A stretch of DNA of 12,126 nt from Candidatus Zixiibacteriota bacterium (GCA_003641415.1 QNAG01000070.1:1-12126), one strand, 5' to 3'; positions 1-7,106 are shown, numbered from the stretch's first letter. Notes: generated by a model from the letters alone, not told the origin. Made by a program: numbers and translations.

Positions 1-2
1 CA

Positions 3-128
3 ACACGCATCGAAGTTTTCTATACTGTAATTATGTCTAAGGGTAGTGATCGGCTGCCGTATATTGGTGAAGTAGATTTCAACGCGACCTACTTAGGCCT
101 GCAGGTTGGGTTTCTGTTAGGACTGTAG
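3..128 (+). CDS. 3' end of a convergent gene, possible outer-membrane beta-barrel C-terminus (partial)
   Basis: An open frame enters from the left edge and ends at a TAG at 126-128, giving 41 visible residues. The end reads as alternating polar and hydrophobic residues (for example IEVFYTVIM and YLGLQVGFLL), with a Gly/Asp/Pro-rich turn between them. This pattern resembles the last beta-strands of an outer-membrane barrel, although the very last residue is Leu rather than the usual Phe. The other two plus-strand frames hit stops within 40 bases, so this is the only long frame here. It converges on the lipoprotein gene, with only 16 bases between the two stop codons, and no hairpin terminator is visible between them. 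The product cannot be named from so short a piece, and the frame being open by chance is possible. Confidence 0.45.
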   Translation, partial: TRIEVFYTVIMSKGSDRLPYIGEVDFNATYLGLQVGFLLGL

Positions 129-144
129 TTTGTGAGTTAATCGC

Positions 145-1719
145 TCAGATTCCCAAGCCCCGAACTAAATATTCAGGATTAAGCTTTTCCCCAGTGCCAC
201 GTTCCAATAGGTCGCGCCAATTATAGCGGATACCAAAGCGGAAAAAGTTCTGATTCAAATACGAACCAATTGCTGTATTATCAGAAAGACTAGTATACTG
301 TTGCTTAATTTCGTAAACTATCTGAGCTGAAATCATCTCACCAATCAAGTGGTTAGGCATAGAAGCTGGTTGCATCACATATTTGGTGACAGTAGCCCAG
401 GGTTTTATATCGTCATGACGGGGCAACATCATGTAACGTTCGAAAAGGTCCCAGTATAATTTGTTCAGATCACGATTAGGATTGGTATAGGCTTCATACT
501 CAAACATCAGATCAACCAGTGTCATGCGCAATCGGATAATGTTCTGCTCGTTGTGGGCTACGTTATAGGATTCAACCAGTGATTGCGGAAGGCCAGCATA
601 TCCAGTTAACCACTCTTCGTCATTACAAAGAGCTGCTATCGTTTGAGCCATGCCCTCAGCCCAGACAATCGGTAAAGCATTAATATAAAGAGCCTGTTCT
701 TGAAAGATATGGGTTTGATGGAGCGCGAGTCCAATATTGTAAAGCAGAACCCGTGTATTGTGTAAACCTCCTGAAAGATTAGTCGTTAGTCTTACATCAT
801 AGGGCGGTTTTATTGGCAGGTATTCAACTATCCCCCCTCTTACATTTGACTGTTCAATGCTAAGATAAATTGGCAATTTGTCCAAATCGAACCCGATTTT
901 CTCAAGACTTCTCTCGATTAATGGAAGCTGAGAATCAATTGGGAGATATCTATCCACACGTTGATTCACATCGCGATAAGCAAACGCCATATCCCATATT
1001 TCGATTGGATTGCTTCCAAGCTGAGACTGCATTTTTTGAATTATCTCCCCATAAGCAGCAGCAGTTAGTGAATCTAATCGGTCAAGAAGTTTCAAATATT
1101 CCTGCGCCATCAGACCCTGTTGAGCTAACGAAAGTGCCAGACAGTTGTTGTATCCCAGTCGGCGGGTTGCCTGATTTCGTAACCGAAAGAGTTGCCCTAT
1201 CCCTTTGGCAAACTCCTCCCCCATTGCATTTTGCGTTCTATAGGTCTGTTCTCGTCGATCTGGATCATGTTCAATACAGCATAATTTATTAACATCATAA
1301 GGGGTTTGTGGGTGTAGATTGAGACCGAGTTGAAGCAGGGAATCTCGTAAGCTAGCAACACTAGGTGAAAACTCAACCTGCTGTAAAACAACAGATGAAT
1401 GCATCAATTCACACCGCCAGAGGGCTTCGTCGTCGTGCAAGAGTCGTCGTCCCTGCTCCAGCACACGAAGCAGATCGGGATCAGTAACCACATATTCGTA
1501 TAACCCACGATAATAATTTAGTGAATCAGAAATGCCTGTGGTGTTTAATTCCCACTTCTCTTGGCTTGTCTTGTACTCCAACCACTCAAGTTTGTGTTCC
1601 AGCGAGTCAAGCGCTATTAGCACTTGTTCGCGGGTTACAGTAGTTTCCTGGCAGGATACCAACAACAGTGTCACGCTGAGCGCGAATGTGAATAATAGCT
1701 GACGCATAGTCTTAATCAC
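145..1719 (-). CDS. Lipoprotein of the M2/M3 (gluzincin) peptidase type with a lost HExxH motif, probable pseudopeptidase
   Basis: A 524-residue protein. The N-terminus is a lipoprotein signal: basic start, hydrophobic stretch 8-21, and lipobox L20-V-S-C23 followed by Gln, so it is probably anchored in the outer membrane. The rest resembles M2/M3 peptidases such as angiotensin-converting enzyme (ACE): a WELNTTG segment near the N-terminus, LFRLRNQATRRLGY at 177-190, an EGMA helix at 355-358, and a C-terminal WRDLLERGTGEKLNPEYLV segment. Where the family has HExGH, this protein reads Y327-N-I-G-L331. Glu355 lies 24 residues after L331, the spacing of ACE His387 to Glu411, so the fold seems kept while both zinc His and the catalytic Glu are gone. 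The GTG start at 1719 overlaps aroQ by 8 bp, like two other junctions in the cluster. ATG at 1707 is an alternative and leaves the signal peptide intact. It is the last gene of the aro block; its role is unknown. Peptidase activity looks unlikely. Confidence 0.8.
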   Translation of the reverse strand: MIKTMRQLLFTFALSVTLLLVSCQETTVTREQVLIALDSLEHKLEWLEYKTSQEKWELNTTGISDSLNYYRGLYEYVVTDPDLLRVLEQGRRLLHDDEALWRCELMHSSVVLQQVEFSPSVASLRDSLLQLGLNLHPQTPYDVNKLCCIEHDPDRREQTYRTQNAMGEEFAKGIGQLFRLRNQATRRLGYNNCLALSLAQQGLMAQEYLKLLDRLDSLTAAAYGEIIQKMQSQLGSNPIEIWDMAFAYRDVNQRVDRYLPIDSQLPLIERSLEKIGFDLDKLPIYLSIEQSNVRGGIVEYLPIKPPYDVRLTTNLSGGLHNTRVLLYNIGLALHQTHIFQEQALYINALPIVWAEGMAQTIAALCNDEEWLTGYAGLPQSLVESYNVAHNEQNIIRLRMTLVDLMFEYEAYTNPNRDLNKLYWDLFERYMMLPRHDDIKPWATVTKYVMQPASMPNHLIGEMISAQIVYEIKQQYTSLSDNTAIGSYLNQNFFRFGIRYNWRDLLERGTGEKLNPEYLVRGLGI

Positions 1720-2152
1720 TTTTACTCATATCGGCAAAATACGACAACGCCATAGCATAACCATAAAAACCAAACCCAACCAGATGACCCGATGCAACAG
1801 GAGAAATCACAGATTTATGTCGGAACTCCTCACGGGTATATATGTTGGATATATGCACCTCGACAGTCTCAATGTCAACTGCTGTGATAGCATCAGCGAG
1901 AGCATAGCTGTAATGCGTCAAAGCGCCAGGGTTGATTATCAAACCCATTGCATCCGGACTCTCGTTTTGGATAAAGTTAATCAAGTCACCCTCGGAGTTC
2001 GACTGAAAAAAGCGAACCTCCAGCTTGAGTTCTTCCGCTATCTCAGCCAAGCGCTTGTTCATTTCATCAAGCGTTTCTGTACCATAGATCTCAAGTTCTC
2101 TTTTACCAAGCATATTGAGGTTAGGACCATTTACAATTAGAATACGTGACAT
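1712..2152 (-). CDS. aroQ: 3-dehydroquinate dehydratase, type II
   Basis: Catalyses dehydration of 3-dehydroquinate to 3-dehydroshikimate, the third step of the shikimate pathway, in the cytoplasm. Type II enzymes are small flavodoxin-like proteins that form dodecamers, and 146 residues is the usual length. Visible motifs are NGPNLNMLGKRE at 8-19, catalytic Tyr23, FFQSNSEGDLI at 48-58, INPGALTHYS at 73-82, and EVHISN at 98-103 with catalytic His100, followed by REEFRHKS. Where many homologues have Arg before the Asp of the helix after THYS, this one has Ala86. The start is supported by a GGAGG ribosome binding site 6 bases upstream. The gene lies 16 bp after aroB, the preceding pathway step, and its stop overlaps the GTG start of the lipoprotein gene. 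Confidence 0.97.
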   Translation of the reverse strand: MSRILIVNGPNLNMLGKRELEIYGTETLDEMNKRLAEIAEELKLEVRFFQSNSEGDLINFIQNESPDAMGLIINPGALTHYSYALADAITAVDIETVEVHISNIYTREEFRHKSVISPVASGHLVGFGFYGYAMALSYFADMSKSD

Positions 2153-2158
2153 ATTGTG

Positions 2159-2163
2159 CCTCC
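2159..2163 (-). promoter_or_regulatory. Ribosome binding site of aroQ
   Basis: GGAGG on the minus strand, 6 bases before the aroQ ATG, in the short gap after the aroB stop. It fixes the aroQ start and marks one of the few non-overlapping junctions in the aro block. Confidence 0.8.
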
Positions 2164-2168
2164 GCAGA

Positions 2169-3266
2169 TCAATATTCCGCCAGCGCAGCCTTCAGTGCCA
2201 TGCGAATGTCATTCTTCTTAACATTATCGACAATTACCGGTCGACCAAGACTATCGAGCAGAACAAATCTCAGATTGTTGCCAAGCCTCTTCTTGTCATG
2301 CGACATAGCTGTTAACGTTTCTTCTATATTTATGCTATGATGCGGTATTAATTCGATAAGGCGACAGATGACGTCGCGATATTCGCTCAGTCTTCGAATT
2401 CGTGCCTTCTTGAGTCTGCCGCTGAGTTCGACCGCAGCCAGTAATCCAAGCAAGACCGCTTCGCCATGTAAAAGACGGCCATATCCAAGCGATCGCTCGA
2501 TAGCGTGTCCAAATGTATGCCCCAGATTGAGCACCATTCTAAGGCTACTCTCTCGCTCATCCTTCGAGACAATACCCGCTTTATATTGCGCCGAGAGGTA
2601 GATCAATTGGGTTAGTTGCTTCTGGTCATACATGTCTTCTGATTTCAAGTATCGGTTTAACGCACTAATCATATCGTGTGTAGCCAGACCGGCATACTTG
2701 ACCACCTCGCCCAATCCCGCAATTAGTTGTCGCTTCGGAAGGGTCAGCAGGAAACTTGAATCGCAGATTACAAAAGAAGGTTGCCAGATTGTCCCCAGCA
2801 GGTTTTTGCCCTGCTTGTGATTAATTCCGGTTTTACCGCCAATGGCAGCATCGACCATACCCAACAATGTCGATGATAAAATACCCCAGCGAACCCCTCG
2901 CAAGGTCGTAGCAGCAGCCAAACCAACCAGATCACTGGTTACACCACCACCACATGCCAGAATGAAGTCGTTACGGCTGATCTGACTGTCAAGCAAGTAT
3001 CCGTACACATGCCTGAGTTGAGTCAGTGTTTTGGCTCGCTCACCTACCGGTAACACCAGTTCAGATACCGACACATTGGCTTTTTCTACAGTTGATATTA
3101 TGTCACTCCCATAAAGGGCATACAACTGAGCATCACATAGTACAAATAATTTCCCATGTGGCTTTGTAACGTGACTTACTAGTCGTGATAGTTCATGCTT
3201 CCAATCCCCGATACCGACTATCACCGGATAGCTCCGTTCGGCGAGGCGTACTATTACTTTACGCAT
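2169..3266 (-). CDS. aroB: 3-dehydroquinate synthase
   Basis: Converts DAHP to 3-dehydroquinate using NAD+ and a divalent metal, the second step of the shikimate pathway. The 365 residues match the family length. The nucleotide-binding segment GGGVTSD is at 106-112, followed by the substrate and metal region DAAIGGKTGIN (139-149) and KNLLG. Metal ligands are visible as Glu187 in GLGEVVKYA, His250 in NLGHTFGHAIE and His267 in LLHGEA. The ATG at 3266 has an AAGGA ribosome binding site a few bases upstream inside aroK. The start overlaps the aroK stop by 8 bp (ATGCGTAA), suggesting translational coupling. No irregularity was seen. Confidence 0.97.
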   Translation of the reverse strand: MRKVIVRLAERSYPVIVGIGDWKHELSRLVSHVTKPHGKLFVLCDAQLYALYGSDIISTVEKANVSVSELVLPVGERAKTLTQLRHVYGYLLDSQISRNDFILACGGGVTSDLVGLAAATTLRGVRWGILSSTLLGMVDAAIGGKTGINHKQGKNLLGTIWQPSFVICDSSFLLTLPKRQLIAGLGEVVKYAGLATHDMISALNRYLKSEDMYDQKQLTQLIYLSAQYKAGIVSKDERESSLRMVLNLGHTFGHAIERSLGYGRLLHGEAVLLGLLAAVELSGRLKKARIRRLSEYRDVICRLIELIPHHSINIEETLTAMSHDKKRLGNNLRFVLLDSLGRPVIVDNVKKNDIRMALKAALAEY

Positions 3267-3813
3267 TCAAATCCTTAGTCTTTTTTAGAATGTGGCGGGA
3301 GACCTCCGAAGGGCTTTTCTCCGTTGTCGAGATTTTTATATCAGCTAGGCTATAATGTTTTTTCCGTTTGTTAAGCAGCGCAGTGATCTGTCGTTGTTTT
3401 GCCTGTCTTTTGCTCTCTCCTGGTTGTAATCGCACTCTTAGTAATGGTCGATCAGAATCATTTTTCAGACGTTTATATAATTCCCGCACTGAGCAGCTTA
3501 AATAGACAACAATGCCGTGTTCTTTAACTTTCTGCCAGTTTTCTTTTAATTCGAAGGCACCACCACCCAGAGCAATGACTCTTCGTCCGCTCTTTGAGGA
3601 AATAACTTCATTAATCACATCCATTTCCGCTCTTCGAAAAACGCGCTCACCATCTTCAGCAAATATACGGCCAATCGGTTTCCCAAAACATTCTTCAATA
3701 AGATCATCACTGTCTATAAAACAAGCCTTGGCTAAACGTGCCAGAATCGGTCCTACGGTTGATTTGCCGGAGCCGGAAAACCCGATCAGGAAAATGTTGA
3801 GCGATTTATCCAT
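3259..3813 (-). CDS. aroK: Shikimate kinase
   Basis: Phosphorylates shikimate to shikimate 3-phosphate with ATP, the fifth step of the pathway. It is a P-loop kinase of 184 residues from the chosen start, slightly longer than the usual 170-175. The Walker A motif GFSGSGKST is at 11-19, the shikimate-binding D34-S-D36 follows, then Arg60 in the FRRAE segment and the GGG loop at 83-85. The lid region carries DRPLL. An upstream extension in the same frame to 3852 would add 13 residues without family similarity, so ATG 3813 is preferred; it gives an 8-bp overlap with the aroE stop (ATGGATAA). The C-terminal lysine-rich tail overlaps the aroB start. Confidence 0.95.
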   Translation of the reverse strand: MDKSLNIFLIGFSGSGKSTVGPILARLAKACFIDSDDLIEECFGKPIGRIFAEDGERVFRRAEMDVINEVISSKSGRRVIALGGGAFELKENWQKVKEHGIVVYLSCSVRELYKRLKNDSDRPLLRVRLQPGESKRQAKQRQITALLNKRKKHYSLADIKISTTEKSPSEVSRHILKKTKDLNA

Positions 3814-4651
3814 CGAAATCCATTTTCTCGTAGATATTATTAAAAGAAACATCCTGGCCAGTCCACAGCCAATATGAGCGCAGTGCCTGTCCCACTAACA
3901 TACGTCTTCCATCAATGACCTTTATTCCAGCTTCACGAGCCAACCCAAGTGTGCAGTTGTTGGTGTTGTAGTTGAGATCATAGTATATACCTTCACGTGG
4001 CCAGGTAAACTCATCTGGTACCGGTGATTCATCCGCATGATTGGGACCGCCCAGAGGAGTACAGTTGACCACAAGTGATATCTTAGAGCTTTGTGCATAT
4101 TCATTCAAATGATTCAAAAGCACAGTCTCCATATTGACCCCCGACAACGATTTCGCCATGTTAGCCTTAAAAATATCGAGATGCTTATCATTACGACCCG
4201 CTACAAATATCTGCCTGATACCGAAATCATAACTCAGGCTGTAAGCTACTGCTCGAGCGCTTCCCCCATTGCCTATCAATATGGCGGCTCCGCCACTCAG
4301 TGTTTGTTGGTGTTCTTTTAACGGCAGTGCAAAGCCATAACTGTCTGTGTTGTAACCCAGAACTATATCCCCATCGAACACTAATGAATTGACTGCACCG
4401 ATTACTTTAGCCCGGCGATCAAGTTTGCTTGTGTACTTGATTATCGTTTCTTTGTATGGTACGGTTACTGATATCCCTCGGTATCCATGTTTGGCTAATG
4501 ATGCCATCCTTTTTCCGAACTGTTCTGGCTTAACATCAATAATATCAAACTCTCCCTCAACCTGCTTGCTCTCGAATATGACTTTGAAGATAGCGGGAGA
4601 TTTGGAATAGGCTATGTTTTGACCGATTAGTCCAAACTTAAAGGCGCTCAT
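3806..4651 (-). CDS. aroE: Shikimate dehydrogenase (NADP-dependent)
   Basis: Reduces 3-dehydroshikimate to shikimate with NADPH, the fourth step of the pathway. The 281 residues are typical. The N-terminal substrate domain shows GLIGQNIAYSKSPAIF (7-22), with the shikimate-binding Ser pair, and the catalytic Lys67 in VTVPYK. Asp103 in YNTDSYGF is the partner catalytic residue. The Rossmann domain has GNGGSARA at 127-134, and NCTPLGG follows further on. The C-terminal VGQALRSYWLWTG segment matches the usual final helix region. The ATG lies in an ATGA overlap with the aroA stop, and a GGAG lies about 11 bases upstream. The next gene, aroK, uses its product. Confidence 0.97.
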   Translation of the reverse strand: MSAFKFGLIGQNIAYSKSPAIFKVIFESKQVEGEFDIIDVKPEQFGKRMASLAKHGYRGISVTVPYKETIIKYTSKLDRRAKVIGAVNSLVFDGDIVLGYNTDSYGFALPLKEHQQTLSGGAAILIGNGGSARAVAYSLSYDFGIRQIFVAGRNDKHLDIFKANMAKSLSGVNMETVLLNHLNEYAQSSKISLVVNCTPLGGPNHADESPVPDEFTWPREGIYYDLNYNTNNCTLGLAREAGIKVIDGRRMLVGQALRSYWLWTGQDVSFNNIYEKMDFDG

Positions 4652-5994
4652 CCCCTAATTTTCTCCAATAGATCGTAGAACTCCGGACAGGAAACCTCAA
4701 CAATTGATTCGTCATCGATAGTTGAAGGTCCCACAGCAAATAGCGAGGCAATAGAAAAAGCCATGGCTATGCGATGATCTCCGAAGCTCCTAAAGTCGGC
4801 TCCTGAGAGCTCCTGACCACCTTTGATCGCTAGTCCGTCTTCGAGAACACCGCACTTAATACCCATCAATTTAAGATTATAAGCAATAGCTTCGAGTCTA
4901 TCAGATTCTTTCACTCGTAATTCGGCTGCATCACGGATAATAGTGGTACCGGGAGTGAAAGCTGCTATAACAGCTACAATTGGAATTTCGTCAATTAGAC
5001 CTACCGTTGTTTCACCGCTTATTCGGCGGGGTTTGAGTTTGCCACCAGTTACTGTAACGGTTCCTCTAGGTTCGCCCGAAACGGTTTTGCGGTCACTTAT
5101 ATCAACCTTGGCTCCAACTGATTTCAGGTAATCAAGGAAAGCTGTACGCGTGGGATTAAGTCCAAGATTTTCAATTGTAAGCGGACCACCACTAATAGCC
5201 GAAGCTGCCATGAAAAATGCGCCGGTGGAAATGTCACCCGGGATATCGATTTCTCCTCCTATTAGCTTTGCACGTTGCGGGAGAACAATTTCCCTCTTAA
5301 AGGACTCTGGCATCTGCATCCTGCGTTTGCGAGGGTCTTTCGGATCAGTCATAAAAACTGGTTTAATATCTCGAACTTGTATTTCACCCCCGAGCTCTTT
5401 GATCATGATTTCTGTATGATTGCGCGTAATCGTATCCTCACGAACTGTGGCTGAACATCCGGATGCTAACCCTGCGAGCAGCAAAGACGATTTAACCTGG
5501 GCTGATGCCACTGGTAGACGGTATTCAAAAGAAATCAGTTTCCCCCCCCTGATACGCAAAGGCAGGTGCCCATCATCGGAGAATATCTCCGCCCCCATCT
5601 CAGTGAGCGGATCGATAATCCTTTTCATGGGACGTGACGATAATGACTCATCTCCGGTAATTGTTACTTCAATAGGTGTCCCTGCAATGATACCCGAAAT
5701 CAGGCGTGCTGTGGTACCGCTATTCCCGCATTCGATTAAGGTGTCAGGATCAGGTTGGATAGATGTTGGGGGGGACAGACGTAGCATATTGCCGTCCACA
5801 TCAACGCTCACCCCCAACTTCTGGACTGCTTGTAAAGAACTCTGGCAGTCTGCAGCACCCGGGAAATTGGTTATAACTACCGGCTCACAGCACAGAAGCG
5901 ATAATAGTGCCGCTCGGTGACCAATTGACTTGTCTCCCGGGACGCATATTGTTCCAGAGATTTTCTTAATTGGATTAAGTTCCCTCATCCGCAT
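4648..5994 (-). CDS. aroA: 3-phosphoshikimate 1-carboxyvinyltransferase (EPSP synthase), class II-like
   Basis: Transfers enolpyruvyl from PEP to shikimate 3-phosphate to give EPSP, the sixth shikimate step and the glyphosate target. It has 448 residues. Motifs in order are PGDKSIGHR (19-27), GNSGTTARL (90-98), a RPMKRIIDPL segment, SAQVKSSLLL, TRNHTE, DIPGD, NPTR, DEIPI and ESDRLEAI. The set GDKS, SAQxK, RNHTE and NxTR corresponds to published motifs of class II, often glyphosate-tolerant, enzymes. The position equivalent to E. coli Gly96 is still Gly93, so tolerance cannot be assumed. ATG 5994 overlaps the DAHP synthase gene by 10 bp; a second ATG at 5988 would give an ATGA overlap and a protein two residues shorter, and is equally plausible. 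The gene carries a run of eight G and a run of seven C on the coding strand. Confidence 0.96.
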   Translation of the reverse strand: MRMRELNPIKKISGTICVPGDKSIGHRAALLSLLCCEPVVITNFPGAADCQSSLQAVQKLGVSVDVDGNMLRLSPPTSIQPDPDTLIECGNSGTTARLISGIIAGTPIEVTITGDESLSSRPMKRIIDPLTEMGAEIFSDDGHLPLRIRGGKLISFEYRLPVASAQVKSSLLLAGLASGCSATVREDTITRNHTEIMIKELGGEIQVRDIKPVFMTDPKDPRKRRMQMPESFKREIVLPQRAKLIGGEIDIPGDISTGAFFMAASAISGGPLTIENLGLNPTRTAFLDYLKSVGAKVDISDRKTVSGEPRGTVTVTGGKLKPRRISGETTVGLIDEIPIVAVIAAFTPGTTIIRDAAELRVKESDRLEAIAYNLKLMGIKCGVLEDGLAIKGGQELSGADFRSFGDHRIAMAFSIASLFAVGPSTIDDESIVEVSCPEFYDLLEKIRG

Positions 5995-7001
5995 GTACGT
6001 CCAAGCACACCAGCCAGAGTGCTCATTTCATGCACCAATTGCTCGAACATCTCTGGACTTATTGACTGTGGCCCATCGGAAAGAGCGTTAGCTGGATCGT
6101 GGTGAACCTCGATGATCAATCCATCCGCCCCGACCGCGATAGCTGCTCGTGATAACGGGATGACTTTTTCTTTTCTACCTGTTCCATGGCTGGGGTCAAC
6201 AATGATGGGTAAATGGCTGGTGCGTTTCACAAAAGGCACTGCTGATAAATCAAGTGTGTTACGAGTGTGATCCGCAAAGGTTCGCACACCGCGTTCGCAT
6301 AGAATAACCTTGGAGTTCCCCTCGGCCATGATGTACTCCGCCGCCATAAGGAGTTCCTCTACTGTGGCCGCAAACCCTCGTTTCAGCAGTACCGCTTTTT
6401 TCTGACGACCTGCTTTTTTCAGAAGCGAGTAGTTCTGCATATTTCGAGCGCCGATCTGTACGATATCAGCATAGTCAGAGACAAGGTCTATCGTTTCGGT
6501 ATCTATCGCTTCAGTGACTATCTTCAGTCCGAATTTATCACGAGCCTCGGCAAGAATTTTTAATCCATCCTCCTTCAAACCTTGAAAGGAGTAGGGTGAT
6601 GTGCGCGGTTTGTAGGCACCACCTCGTAATACTTTTGCACCTGCCTTTGATACTGCTTCTGCTATTATCAAAGTCTGTTCGCGGTTTTCGACTGCGCAAG
6701 GTCCCCCCATTATAATGAACTCTGGCCCGCCGATTTTAACGTCCCCAACTTCAATCACACTCGGTTCCGGATAAAACTCCCGGCTGACAAGCTTGTATGG
6801 CTTGGTGACATGGATTATTTCCCTGACACCTGCCTGAGTCATTATGCGATCGGAATCGATCTGCGATTTATTACCGGTAACACCAATAGCTGTACGTTGA
6901 GCGCCAGGCATCGGGTGAGCCGAAAGTCCCATTTCTTCAATTAGTTTGCAAACGTTGTCAATCGCTTTTTTCGGGGCGGAGGTCTCCATTACGATAAGCA
7001 T
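5985..7001 (-). CDS. aroF: 3-deoxy-7-phosphoheptulonate (DAHP) synthase, type I-beta with N-terminal regulatory domain
   Basis: Condenses PEP and erythrose 4-phosphate to DAHP, the committed step of aromatic biosynthesis. At 338 residues it equals the length of the Thermotoga maritima enzyme. Residues 1 to about 70 form the ferredoxin-like domain (MLIVME start, then an Arg-Thr-Ala-Ile-Gly-Val strand) that in that enzyme mediates feedback inhibition by Tyr or Phe. The TIM-barrel follows with GGPCAVE at 99-105, where Cys102 is the metal ligand, RGGAYKPRTSPYSF at 126-139, the KRGF and ERGVRTF segments, and the late DPSHGTGR and EVHHDP segments that supply the other metal ligands. An AGGAG site 6 bases before the ATG supports the start. 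It heads the run of aro genes, directly before aroA. Symbol assigned by family; aroG or aroA2-type names are also used. Confidence 0.95.
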   Translation of the reverse strand: MLIVMETSAPKKAIDNVCKLIEEMGLSAHPMPGAQRTAIGVTGNKSQIDSDRIMTQAGVREIIHVTKPYKLVSREFYPEPSVIEVGDVKIGGPEFIIMGGPCAVENREQTLIIAEAVSKAGAKVLRGGAYKPRTSPYSFQGLKEDGLKILAEARDKFGLKIVTEAIDTETIDLVSDYADIVQIGARNMQNYSLLKKAGRQKKAVLLKRGFAATVEELLMAAEYIMAEGNSKVILCERGVRTFADHTRNTLDLSAVPFVKRTSHLPIIVDPSHGTGRKEKVIPLSRAAIAVGADGLIIEVHHDPANALSDGPQSISPEMFEQLVHEMSTLAGVLGRTCG

Positions 7002-7105
7002 CTATAACTCCTGGCAGTAGCGGCGAGGATGTCGCTTAGTGATTGGTTGTTTTCAATAATGTCAATTACACGTTGTATTACATGTAAATATATCTGATAT
7101 CCCAT
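6989..7105 (-). CDS. Possible 38-residue small protein or leader ORF between argS and the DAHP synthase gene
   Basis: This ORF fills almost the whole 105-bp gap between argS and the DAHP synthase gene. It starts with ATG one base after the argS TAG and ends at a TAA that lies 10 bases inside the DAHP synthase gene, in another frame. A strong GGAGGAG ribosome binding site (7113-7119) sits inside the last argS codons, 7 to 9 bases upstream. The peptide begins MGYQIYLHVIQRVIDIIENN, which reads as an amphipathic helix, and continues with QSLSDILAATARSYR. It has no membrane segment and no Trp, Phe or Tyr run typical of an attenuator leader, though it has three Tyr. No family was recognised. It may be a real small protein, a coupling ORF that carries ribosomes from argS to the DAHP synthase gene, or chance. 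Confidence 0.45.
   Translation of the reverse strand: MGYQIYLHVIQRVIDIIENNQSLSDILAATARSYRCLS
7008..7012 (-). promoter_or_regulatory. Ribosome binding site of the DAHP synthase gene
   Basis: AGGAG on the minus strand, 6 bases before the ATG at 7001. It lies inside the last codons of the small ORF at 6989-7105, so translation of that ORF could affect access to this site. Confidence 0.75.
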
Positions 7106-7106
7106 G

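Noticed and set aside
870..1292. Plus-strand open frame of 140 codons opposite the lipoprotein gene
   Set aside because: It lies antisense to a gene with a clear signal peptide and family motifs, has no ribosome binding site I can see, and its translation has no recognisable domain.
3814..3852. 13-residue N-terminal extension of shikimate kinase
   Set aside because: The family starts just before the first beta-strand that leads to the P-loop, which fits ATG 3813, and the extension lies inside aroE.
5420..5920. Plus-strand open frame of 166 codons opposite aroA
   Set aside because: It is wholly antisense to conserved EPSP synthase motifs; the Ser/Arg/Pro-rich translation is typical of a shadow frame.
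7003..7070. Possible promoter (TTGACA) just before the DAHP synthase gene
   Set aside because: No acceptable -10 box lies 16 to 18 bases downstream, and the match falls within the small ORF.
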